A stretch of DNA of 64,000 bases, taken from NCBI RefSeq assembly GCF_051020765.1, contig NW_027469183.1:248001-312000 (forward strand). The letters are read 5' to 3'. Positions 35,001 through 45,243 of this stretch are shown one piece after another (position 1 is the stretch's first letter; each line of letters opens with the position of its first letter). The notes beneath the pieces were generated by a model. The model was given only the letters and a program-made list of their open reading frames with translations, had not been told where the DNA came from and made no database searches. The position numbers and the translations under genes were made by a program. This stretch comes from Lasioglossum baleicum. Lineage: Eukaryota; Arthropoda; Insecta; Hymenoptera; Halictidae.

Positions 35001-36448
35001 GTCGAGCAAAAACACGTGCGAGAGGATGCATCCCGCAGGCTAGTCGAGCAAAAACACGTGCGAGAGGATGCATCCCGCAGGCTAGTCGAGTAAAAACACG
35101 TGCGAAAGGATGCATCCCGCAGGCTAGTCGAGCACAAACACGTGCGAGGTTTTGTGGGATGCGCATGCGCAGGTTTTGTGGGATGCGCATGCGCAGATTT
35201 TTTGGGATGCGCATGCGCAGGTTTTTTGGGATGCGCATGGCTAGTTGAGCAAAAACATGTGCGAGAGGATGCATCCCGCAGGCTAGTCGAGTAAAAACAC
35301 GTGCGAGACGATGCATCCCGCAGCCTAGTCGAGTAAAAACACGTGCGAGAGGATGCATCCCGCAGGCTAGTCGAGTAAAAACACGTGCGAGAGGATGCAT
35401 CCCGCAGGCTAGTCGAGTAAAAACACGTGCGAGAGGATGCATCCCGCAGGCTAGTCGAGTAAAAACACGTGCGAGGTTTTGTGGGATGCGCATGCGCAGG
35501 TTTTGTGGGATGCGCATGCGCAGGTTTTGTGGGATGCGCATGCGCAGGTTTTTTGGGATGCGCATGCGCAGGTTTTTTGGGATGCGCATGGCTAGTCGAG
35601 CAAAAACACGTGCGAGAGGATGCATCCCGCAGGCTAGCCGAGCAAAAACACGTGCGAGAGGATGCATCCCGCAGGCTAGTCGAGTAAAAACACGTGCGAG
35701 GTTTTGTGGGATGCGCATGCGCAGGTTTTGTGGGATGCGCATGCGCAGGTTTTTTGGGATGCGCATTTGCAGGTTTTTTGGGATGCGCATGGCTAGTCGA
35801 GCAAAAACACGTGCGAGAGGATGCATCCCGCAGGCTAGCCGAGCAAAAACACGTGCGAGAGGATGCATCCCGCAGGCTAGTCGAGTAAAAACACGTGCGA
35901 GGTTTTGTGGGATGCGCATGCGCAGGTTTTGTGGGATGCGCATGCGGAGGTTTTTTGGGATGCGCATGTGCAGGTTTTTTGGGATGCGCATGGCTAGTCG
36001 AGCAAAAACACGTGCGAGAGGATGCATCCCGCAGGCTAGTCGAGTAAAAACACGTGCGAGAGGATGCATCCCGCAGGCTAGTCGAGTAAAAACACGTGCG
36101 AGGTTTTGTGGGATGCGCATACGCAGGTTTTGTGGGATGCGCATGCGCAGGTTTATTGGGATGCGCATGGGCAGGTTTTTTGGGATGCGCATGGCTAGTC
36201 GAGCAAAAACACGTGCGAGAGGATGCATCCCGCAGGGTAGTCGAGTAAAAACACGTGCGAGAGGATGCATCCCGCAGGCTAGTCGAGTAAAAACACGTGC
36301 GAGAGGATGCATCCCGCAGGCTAGTCGAGCAAAAACACGTGCGAGAGGATGCATCCCGCAGGCTAGTCGAGCAAAAACACGTGCGAGAGGATGCATCCCG
36401 CAGGCTAGTCGAGTAAAAACACGTGCGAGAGGATGCATCCCGCAGGCT
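32001..36448 (+). repeat. Higher-order repeat H2, copy 2 (about 4.45 kb, without the 1,524-bp duplication)
   Basis: Corresponds to copy 1 with a single 1,524-bp block. It matches at offset 6,141 on the left and 4,617 on the right, until 36,448 (31,831 in copy 1). There it jumps to sequence equivalent to about 34,411, beginning a partial third copy. Private changes include GATGCTCATGCGC (about 32,336), GGATGCGCAAGCGC (about 32,703) and AGGTTGTTTGGG (about 34,263). Confidence 0.86.
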
Positions 36449-37795
36449 AGTAGAGTAGAAACACGTGCGAGGTTTTGTGGGATGCGCATGCGCAGGTTTT
36501 GTGGGATGCGCATGCGCTGGTTTTTTGGGATGCGCATGCGCAGGTTTTGTGGGATGCGCATGGCTAGTCGAGCAAAAACACGTGCGAGAGGATGCATCCC
36601 GCAGGCTAGTCGAGTAAAAACACGTGCGAGAGGATGCATCCCGCAGGCTAGTCGAGCAAAAACACGTGCGAGAGGATGCATCCCGCAGGCAAGTCTAGCA
36701 AAAACACGTGCGAGAGGATGCATCCCGCAGGCTAGTCTAGCAAAAACACGTGCGAGAGGATGCATCCCGCAGGCTAGTCGAGTAAAAACACGTGCGAGAG
36801 GATGCATCCCGCAGGCTAGTCGAGCACAAACACGTGCGAGAGGATGCATCCCGCAGGCTAGTCGAGCAAAAACACGTGCGAGAGGATGCATCCCGCAGGC
36901 TAGTCGAGTAAAAACACGTGCGAAAGGATGCATCCCGCAGTCTAGTCGAGCACAAACACGTGCGAGGTTTTGTGGGATGCGCATGCGCAGGTTTTGTGGG
37001 ATGCGCATGCGCAGATTTTTTGGGATGCGCATGCGCAGATTTTTTGGGATGCGCATGCGCAGGATTTTTGGGATGCGCATGGCTAGTCGAGCAAAAACAC
37101 GTGCGAGAGGATGCATCCCGCAGGCTAGTCGAGCAAAAACACGTGCGAGAGGATGCATCCCGCAGGCTAGTCGAGTAAAAACACGTGCGAAAGGATGCAT
37201 CCCGCAGGCTAGTCGAGCACAAACACGTGCGAGGTTTTGTGGGATGCGCATGCGCAGGTTTTGTGGGATGCGCATGCGCAGATTTTTTGGGATGCGCATG
37301 CGCAGGTTTTTTGGGATGCGCATGGCTAGTTGAGCAAAAACACGTGCGAGAGGATGCATCCCGCAGGCTAGTCGAGTAAAAACACGTGCGAGACGATGCA
37401 TCCCGCAGCCTAGTCGAGTAAAAACACGTGCGAGAGGATGCATCCCGCAGGCTAGTCGAGTAAAAACACGTGCGAGAGGATGCATCCCGCAGGCTAGTCG
37501 AGTAAAAACACGTGCGAGAGGATGCATCCCGCAGGCTAGTCGAGTAAAAACACGTGCGAGGTTTTGTGGGATGCGCATGCGCAGGTTTTGTGGGATGCGC
37601 ATGCGCAGGTTTTGTGGGATGCGCATGCGCAGGTTTTTTGGGATGCGCATGCGCAGGTTTTTTGGGATGCGCATGGCTAGTCGAGCAAAAACACGTGCGA
37701 GAGGATGCATCCCGCAGGCTAGCCGAGCAAAAACACGTGCGAGAGGATGCATCCCGCAGGCTAGTCGAGTAAAAACACGTGCGAGGTTTTGTGGG
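36449..37795 (+). repeat. Higher-order repeat H2, partial copy 3
   Basis: Matches about 34,412-35,710 at offsets of 2,037, then 2,061, then 2,085 bp. Each 24-bp step is one additional B unit: an extra TTTTGTGGG B near 36,495 and the doubled B at 37,016-37,063. Similarity ends near 37,795, where GATGCGTATGCGC replaces the expected B. Confidence 0.83.
37016..37039 (+). repeat. Extra B unit present only in 24.5-kb unit 1
   Basis: Two consecutive B units end in CGCAGA (37,016-37,039 and 37,040-37,063 begin identically with T6). The equivalent place in unit 2 (about 61,550) has one. This 24-bp gain offsets the one at 60,461 and restores the 24,510-bp register. Confidence 0.92.
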
Positions 37796-40700
37796 ATGCG
37801 TATGCGCAGGTTTTTTGGGATGCGCATGTGCAGGTTTTTTGGGATGCGCATGGCTAGTCGAGCAAAAACACGTGCGAGAGGATGCATCCCGCAGGCTAGC
37901 CGAGCAAAAACACGTGCGAGAGGATGCATCCCGCAGGCTAGTCGAGTAAAAACACGTGCGAGGTTTTGTGGGATGCGCATGCGCAGGTTTTGTGGGATGC
38001 GCATGCGGAGGTTTTTTGGGATGCGCATGTGCAGGTTTTTTGGGATGCGCATGGCTAGTCGAGCAAAAACACGTGCGAGAGGATGCATCCCGCAGGCTAG
38101 TCGAGTAAAAACACGTGCGAGAGGATGCATCCCGCAGGCTAGTCGAGTAAAAACACGTGCGAGGTTTTGTGGGATGCGCATGCGCAGGTTTTGTGGGATG
38201 CGCATGCGGAGGTTTTTTGGGATGCGCATGTGCAGGTTTTTTGGGATGCGCATGGCTAGTCGAGCAAAAACACGTGCGAGAGGATGCATCCCGCAGGCTA
38301 GTCGAGCAAAAACACGTGCGAGAGGATGCATCCCGCAGGCTAGTCGAGCAAAAACACGTGCGAGAGGATGCATCCCGCAGGCTAGTCGAGTAAAAACACG
38401 TGCGAGAGGATGCATCCCGCAGGCTAGTCGAGTAAAAACACGTGCGAGGTTTTGTGGGATGCGCATGCGCAGGTTTTTTGGGATGTGCATGGCTAGTCGA
38501 GCAAAAACACGTGCGAGAGGATGCATCCCGCAGGCTAGCCGAGCAAAAACACGTGCGAGAGGATGCATCCCGCAGGCTAGTCGAGTAAAAACCAGTGCGA
38601 GGTTTTGTGGGATGCGCATGCGCAGGTTTTTTGGGATGCGCATGTGCAGGTTTTTTGGGATGCGCATGGCTAGTCGAGCAAAAACACGTGCGAGAGGATG
38701 CATCCCGCAGGCTAGTCGAGTAAAAACACGTGCGAGGTTTTGTGGGATGCGCATAAGCAGGTTTTGTGGGATGCGCATGCGCAGGTTTTTTGGGATGCGC
38801 ATGGCTAGTCGAGCAAAAACACGTGCGAGAGGATGCATCCCGCAGGCTAGTCGAGCAAAAACACGTGCGAGAGGATGCATCCCGCAGGCCAGTCGAGTAA
38901 AAACACGTGCGAAAGGATGCATCCCGCAGGCTAGTCGAGCACAAACACGTGCGAGGTTTTGTGGGATGCGCATGCGCAGGTTTTGTGGGATGCGCATGCG
39001 CAGGTTTTTTGGGATGCGCATTTGCAGGTTTTTTGGGATGCGCATGGCTAGTGGAGCAAAAACACGTGCGAGAGGATGCATCCCGCAGGCTAGCCGAGCA
39101 AAAACACGTGCGAGAGGAGGCATCCCGCAGGCTAGTCGAGTAAAAACACGTGCGAGGTTTTGTGGGATGCGCATGCGCAGGTTTTGTGGGATGCGCATGC
39201 GGAGGTTTTTTGGGATGCGTATGTGCAGGTTTTTTGGGATGCGCATGGCTAGTCGAGCAAAAACACGTGCGAGAGGATGCATCCCGCAGGCTAGTCGAGT
39301 AAAAACACGTGCGAGAGGATGCATCCCGCAGGCTAGTCGAGTAAAAACACGTGCGAGGTTTTGTGGGATGCGCATGCGCAGGTTTTGTGGGATGCGCATG
39401 CGCAGGTTTTTTGGGATGCGCATGCGCAGGTTTTGTGGGATGCGCATGGCTAGTCGAGCAAAAACACGTGCGAGAGGATGCATCCCGCAGGCTAGTCGAG
39501 TAAAAACACGTGCGAGAGGATGCATCCCGCAGGCTAGTCGAGCAAAAACACGTGCGAGAGGATGCATCCCGCAGGCAAGTCTAGCAAAAACACGTGCGAG
39601 AGGATGCATCCCGCAGGCTAGTCTAGCAAAAACACGTGCGAGAGGATGCATCCCGCAGGCTAGTCGAGTAAAAACACGTGCGAGAGGATGCATCCCGCAG
39701 GCTAGTCGAGCACAAACACGTGCGAGAGGATGCATCCCGCAGGCTAGTCGAGCAAAAACACGTGCGAGAGGATGCATCCCGCAGGCTAGTCGAGTAAAAA
39801 CACGTGCGAAAGGATGCATCCCGCAGTCTAGTCGAGCACAAACACGTGCGAGGTTTTGCGGGATGCGCATGCGCAGGTTTTGTGGGATGCGCATGCGCAG
39901 ATTTTTTGGGATGCGCATGCGCAGGATTTTTGGGATGCGCATGGCTAGTTGAGCAAAAACACGTGCGAGAGGATGCATCCCGCAGGCTAGTCGAGTAAAA
40001 ACACGTGCGAGACGATGCATCCCGCAGCCTAGTCGAGTAAAAACACGTGCGAGAGGATGCATCCCGCAGGCTAGTCGAGTAAAAACACGTGCGAAAGGAT
40101 GCATCCCGCAGTCTAGTCGAGCACAAACACGTGCGAGGTTTTGTGGGATGCGCATGCGCAGGTTTTGTGGGATGCGCATGCGCAGATTTTTTGGGATGCG
40201 CATGCGCAGGTTTTTTGGGATGCGCATGGCTAGTTGAGCAAAAACACGTGCGAGAGGATGCATCCCGCAGGCTAGTCGAGTAAAAACACGTGCGAGACGA
40301 TGCATCCCGCAGCCTAGTCGAGTAAAAACACGTGCGAGAGGATGCATCCCGCAGGCTAGTCGAGTAAAAACACGTGCGAGAGGATGCATCCCGCAGGCTA
40401 GTCGAGTAAAAACACGTGCGAGAGGATGCATCCCGCAGGCTAGTCGAGTAAAAACACGTGCGAGGTTTTGTGGGATGCGCATGCGCAGGTTTTGTGGGAT
40501 GCGCATGCGCAGGTTTTGTGGGATGCGCATGCGCAGGTTTTTTGGGATGTGCATGGCTAGTCGAGCAAAAACACGTGCGAGAGGATGCATCCCGCAGGCT
40601 AGCCGAGCAAAAACACGTGCGAGAGGATGCATCCCGCAGGCTAGTCGAGTAAAAACACGTGCGAGGTTTTGTGGGATGCGTATGCGCAGGTTTTTTGGGA

Positions 40701-43700
40701 TGCGCATGTGCAGGTTTTTTGGGATGCGCATGGCTAGTCGAGCAAAAACACGTGCGAGAGGATGCATCCCGCAGGCTAGTCGAGCAAAAACACGTGCGAG
40801 GTTTTGTGGGATGCGCATGCGCAGATCTTGTGGGATGCGCATGCGCAGGTTTTTTGGGATGCGCATGGCTAGTCGAGCAAAAACACGTGCGAGAGGATGC
40901 ATCCCGCAGGCTAGTCGAGTAAAAACACGTGCGAGACGATGCATCCCGCAGGCTAGTCGAGTATAAACACGTGCGAGAGGATGCATCCCGCAGGCTAGTC
41001 GAGTAAAAACACGTGCGAGGTTTTGTGGGATGCGCATGCGCAGGTTTTTTGGGATGCGCATGCACAGGTTTTTTGGGATGAGCATGGCTAGTCGAGCAAA
41101 AACACGTGCGAGAGGATACATCCCGCAGGCTAGCCGAGCAAAAACACGTGCGAGAGGATGCATCCCGCAGGCTAGTCGAGTGAAAACACGTGCGAGGTTT
41201 TGTGGGATGCGCATACGCAGGTTTTGTGGGATGCGCATGCGCAGGTTTTGTGGGATGCGCATGCGCAGGTTTTTTGGGATGCGCATTCGCAGGTTTTTTG
41301 GGATGCGCATGGCTAGTCGAGCAAAAACACGTGCGAGAGGATGCATCCCGCAGGCTAGCCGAGCAAAAACACGTGCGAGAGGATGCATCCCGCAGGCTAG
41401 TCGAGTAAAAACACGTGCGAGGTTTTGTGGGATGCGCATGCGCAGGTTTTTTGGGATGCGCATGTGCAGGTTTTTTGGGATGCGCATGGCTAGTCGAGCA
41501 AAAACACGTGCGAGAGGATGCATCCCGCAGGCTAGTCGAGTAAAAACACGTGCGAGAGGATGCATCCCGCAGGCTAGTCGAGTAAAAACACGTGCGAGGT
41601 TTTGTGGGATGCGCATGCGCAGGTTTTGTGGGATGCGCATGCGCAGGTTTTTTGGGATGCGCATGGCTAGTCGAGCAAAAACACGTGCGAGAGGATGCAT
41701 CCCGCAGGGTAGTCGAGTAAAAACACGTGCGAGAGGATGCATCCCGCAGGCTAGTCGAGCAAAAACACGTGCGAGAGGATGCATCCCGCAGGGTAGTCGA
41801 GTAAAAACACGTGCGAGAGGATGCATCCCGCAGGCTAGTCGAGCAAAAACACGTGCGAGAGGATGCATCCCGCAGGCTAGTCGAGTAAAAACACGTGCGA
41901 GAGGATGCATCCCGCAGGCTAGTCGAGCACAAACACGTGCGAGAGGATGCATCCCGCAGGCTAGTCGAGCAAAAACACGTGCGAGAGGATGCATCCCGCA
42001 GGCTAGTCGAGTAAAAACACGTGCGAAAGGATGCATCCCGCAGTCTAGTCGAGCACAAACACGTGCGAGGTTTTGTGGGATGCGCATGCGCAGGTTTTGT
42101 GGGATGCGCATGCGCAGATTTTTTGGGATGCGCATGCGCAGGTTTTTTGGGATGCGCATGGCTAGTCGAGCAAAAACACGTGCGAGAGGATGCATCCCGC
42201 AGGCTAGTCGAGCAAAAACACGTGCGAGGTTTTGTGGGATGCGCATGCGCAGGTCTTGTGGGATGCGCATGCGCAGATTTTTTGGGATGCGCATGCGCAG
42301 GTTTTTTGGGATGCGCATGGCTAGTCGAGCAAAAACACGTGCGAGAGGATGCATCCCGCAGGCTAGTCGAGTAAAAACACGTGCGAGACGATGCATCCCG
42401 CAGGCTAGTCGAGTAAAAACACGTGCGAGAGGATGCATCCCGCAGGCTAGTCGAGTAAAAACACGTGCGAGAGGATGCATCCCGCAGGCTAGTCGAGTAA
42501 AAACACGTGCGAGGTTTTGTGGGATGCGCATGCGCAGGTTTTGTGGGATGCGCATGCGCAGTTTTTTTGGGATGCGCATGTGCAGGTTTTTTGGGATGCG
42601 CATGGCTAGTCGAGCAAAAACACGTGCGAGAGGATGCATCCCGCAGGCTAGTCGAGTAAAAACACGTGCGAGAGGATGCATCCCGCAGGCTAGTCGAGTA
42701 AAAACACGTGCGAGGTTTTGTGGGATGCGCATACGCAGGTTTTGTGGGATGCGCATGCGCAGGTTTTTTGGGATGCGCATGCGCAGGTTTTTTGGGATGC
42801 GCATGGCTAGTCGAGCAAAAACACGTGCGAGAGGATGCATCCCGCAGGGTAGTCGAGTAAAAACACGTGCGAGAGGATGCATCCCGCAGGCTAGTCGAGT
42901 AAAAACACGTGCGAGAGGATGCATCCCGCAGGCTAGTCGAGTAAAAACACGTGCGAGGTTTTGTGGGATGCGCATGCGCAGGTTTTTTGGGATGCGCATG
43001 GCTAGTCGAGCAAAAACACGTGCGAGAGGATGCATCCCGCAGGCTAGTCGAGTAAAAACACGTGTGAGACGATGCATCCCGCAGGCTAGTCGAGTAAAAA
43101 CACGTGCGAGAGGATGCATCCCGCAGGCTAGTCGAGTAGAAACACGTGCGAGGTTTTGTGGGATGCGCATGCGCAGGTTTTGTGGGATGCGCATGCGCAG
43201 GTTTTGTGGGATGCGCATGGCTAGTCGAGCAAAAACACGTGCGAGAGGATGCATCCCGCAGGGTAGTCGAGTAAAAACACGTGCGAGAGGATGCATCCCG
43301 CAGGCTAGTCGAGTAAAAACACGTGCGAGAGGATGCATCCCGCAGGCTAGTCGAGCAAAAACACGTGCGAGAGGATGCATCCCGCAGGCTAGTCTAGCAA
43401 AAACACGTGCGAGAGGATGCATCCCGCAGGCTAGTCTAGCAAAAACACGTGCGAGAGGATGCATCCCGCAGGCTAGTCGAGTAAAAACACGTGCGAGAGG
43501 ATGCATCCCGCAGGCTAGTCGAGCACAAACACGTGCGAGAGGATGCATCCCGCAGGCTAGTCGAGCAAAAACACGTGCGAGAGGATGCATCCCGCAGGCT
43601 AGTCGAGTAAAAACACGTGCGAAAGGATGCATCCCGCAGTCTAGTCGAGCACAAACACGTGCGAGGTTTTGTGGGATGCGCATGCGCAGGTTTTGTGGGA

Positions 43701-44849
43701 TGCGCATGCGCAGATTTTTTGGGATGCGCATGCGCAGGTTTTTTGGCATGCGCATGGCTAGTCGAGCAAAAACACGTGCGAGAGGATGCATCCCGCAGGC
43801 TAGTCGAGCAAAAACACGTGCGAGAGGATGCATCCCGCAGGCTAGTCGAGTAAAAACACGTGCGAAAGGATGCATCCCGCAGGCTAGTCGAGCACAAACA
43901 CGTGCGAGGTTTTGTGGGATGCGCATGAGCAGGTTTTGTGGGATGCGCATGCGCAGATTTTTTGGGATGCGCTTGCGCAGGTTTTTTGGGATGCGCATGG
44001 CTAGTCGAGCAAAAACACGTGCGAGAGGATGCATCCCGCAGGCTAGCCGAGCAAAAACACGTGCGAGAGGATGCATCCCGCAGGCTAGTCGAGTAAAAAC
44101 ACGTGCGAGGTTTTGTGGGATGCGCATACGCAGGTTTTGTGGGATGCGCATGCGCAGGTTTTTTGGGATGCGCATGCGCAGGTTTTTTGGGATGCGCATG
44201 GCTAGTCGAGCAAAAACACGTGCGAGAGGATGCATCCCGCAGGGTAGTCGAGTAAAAACACGTGCGAGAGGATGCATGCGCATGGCTAGTCGAGTAAAAA
44301 CACGTGCGAGAGGATGCATCCCGCAGGCTAGTCGAGTAAAAACACGTGCGAGGTTTTGTGGGATGCGCATGCGCAGGTTTTTGGGATGCGCATGCGCAGG
44401 TTTTTTGGGATGCGCATGGCTAGTCGAGCAAAAACACGTGCGAGAGGATGCATCCCGCAGGGTAGTCGAGTAAAAACACGTGCGAGAGGATGCATCCCGC
44501 AGGCTACTCGAGCAAAAACACGTGCGAGAGGTTGCATCCCGCAGGCTAGTCGAGCAAAAACACGTGCGAGAGGATGCATCCCGCAGGCTAGTCGAGCAAA
44601 AACACGTGCGAGAGGATGCATCCCGCAGGGTAGTCGAGTAAAAACACGTGCGAGAAGATGCATCCCGCAGGCTAGTCGAGTAAAAACACGTGCGAGAGGA
44701 TGCATCCCGCAGGCTAGTCGAGCAAAAACACGTGCGAGAGGATGCATCCCGCAGGCTAGTCGAGCAAAAACACGTGCGAGAGGATGCATCCCGCAGGCTA
44801 GTCGAGCAAAAACACGTGCGAGAGGATGCATCCCGCAGGGTAGCCGAGC
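37796..44849 (+). repeat. Mixed-cassette tail of the 24.5-kb unit
   Basis: This stretch completes the 24.5-kb unit and has no long internal tandem copy that I could trace. It holds short cassettes, several with the GCGGAGG B variant (about 38,005, 38,205 and 39,201). Later it has cassettes resembling the left part of the window, including a GTCTTGTGGG B (about 42,253), a GATCTTGTGGG B (about 40,825), and A runs with GGGTAGTCGAG but without GAGAAG. Single changes such as GATACATCCC (41,116) and GCACAGG (41,063) are private. No gene or foreign sequence is present. Confidence 0.85.
44244..44285 (+). repeat. Hybrid A/B monomer
   Basis: A 42-bp unit that starts as a normal A (GTAGTCGAG, A5 tract, CACGTG, GAGGATGCAT) but ends GCGCATGG, the sequence of a B at a B-to-A junction, instead of CCCGCAGG. 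It keeps the 42-bp spacing. The next A at 44,286 carries GTA, although the first A after a GCATGG end is otherwise normally GCA. The switch falls in the GATGCAT/GATGCGCAT core shared by both monomers. I saw it once only. Confidence 0.9.
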
Positions 44850-45243
44850 AAAAACACGTGCGAGAGGATGCATCCCGCAGGCTAGTCGAGTAAAAACACG
44901 TGCGAGAGGATGCATCCCGCAGGCTAGTCGAGCAAAAACACGTGCGAGAGGATGCATCCCGCAGGCTAGTCTAGCAAAAACACGTGCGAAAGGATGCATC
45001 CCGCAGGGTAGTCGAGTAAAAACACGTGCGAGAAGATGCATCCCGCAGGCTAGTCGAGTAAAAACACGTGCGAGAGGATGCATCCCGCAGGCTAGTCGAG
45101 CAAAAACACGTGCGAGAGGATGCATCCCGCAGGCTAGTCGAGCAAAAACACGTGCGAGAGGATGCATCCCGCAGGCTAGTCGAGTAAAAACACGTGCGAG
45201 AGGATGCATCCCGCAGGCTAGTCGAGCACAAACACGTGCGAGG
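44420..45243 (+). repeat. A run at the 24.5-kb unit junction (19 full A units + cut A)
   Basis: Nineteen full A units and a cut A. From about 44,590 to 44,849 the run matches 19,408-19,667 (offset 25,182), and from 44,850 it matches 20,340 onward (offset 24,510). The change of partner inside one A run is the footprint of the exchange that joined two 24.5-kb units. Unit-specific changes near the start (CTACTCGAG at 44,504 and GGTTGCATCC near 44,530) mark the run. Confidence 0.92.

Larger units (their letters stand above)
20340..44849 (+). repeat. 24,510-bp higher-order repeat H3, unit 1
   Basis: From 20,340 to 39,490 every segment I compared matches the base 24,510 positions downstream, up to the window end. 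The unit ends at 44,849, where the next begins, so the two are directly adjacent. Rare private variants are shared at the same offset: GCTAGAGG at 24,416 and 48,926, TAGTTTGAG at 25,144 and 49,654, and ACCAGTGCG at 38,591 and 63,101. Net length between the copies is unchanged because two 24-bp indels cancel. The edge is placed within one or two bases by the last mismatches, but A-run ambiguity allows some shift. Confidence 0.95.

Noticed and set aside
24907..44370. A 6,487-codon minus-strand open frame, and similar long frames on both strands, as a giant repeat protein gene
   Set aside because: Several frames on both strands are open at once, the frames are broken by unconstrained one-base indels, no non-repeat N- or C-terminal domain exists, and the openness follows from unit lengths divisible by three.
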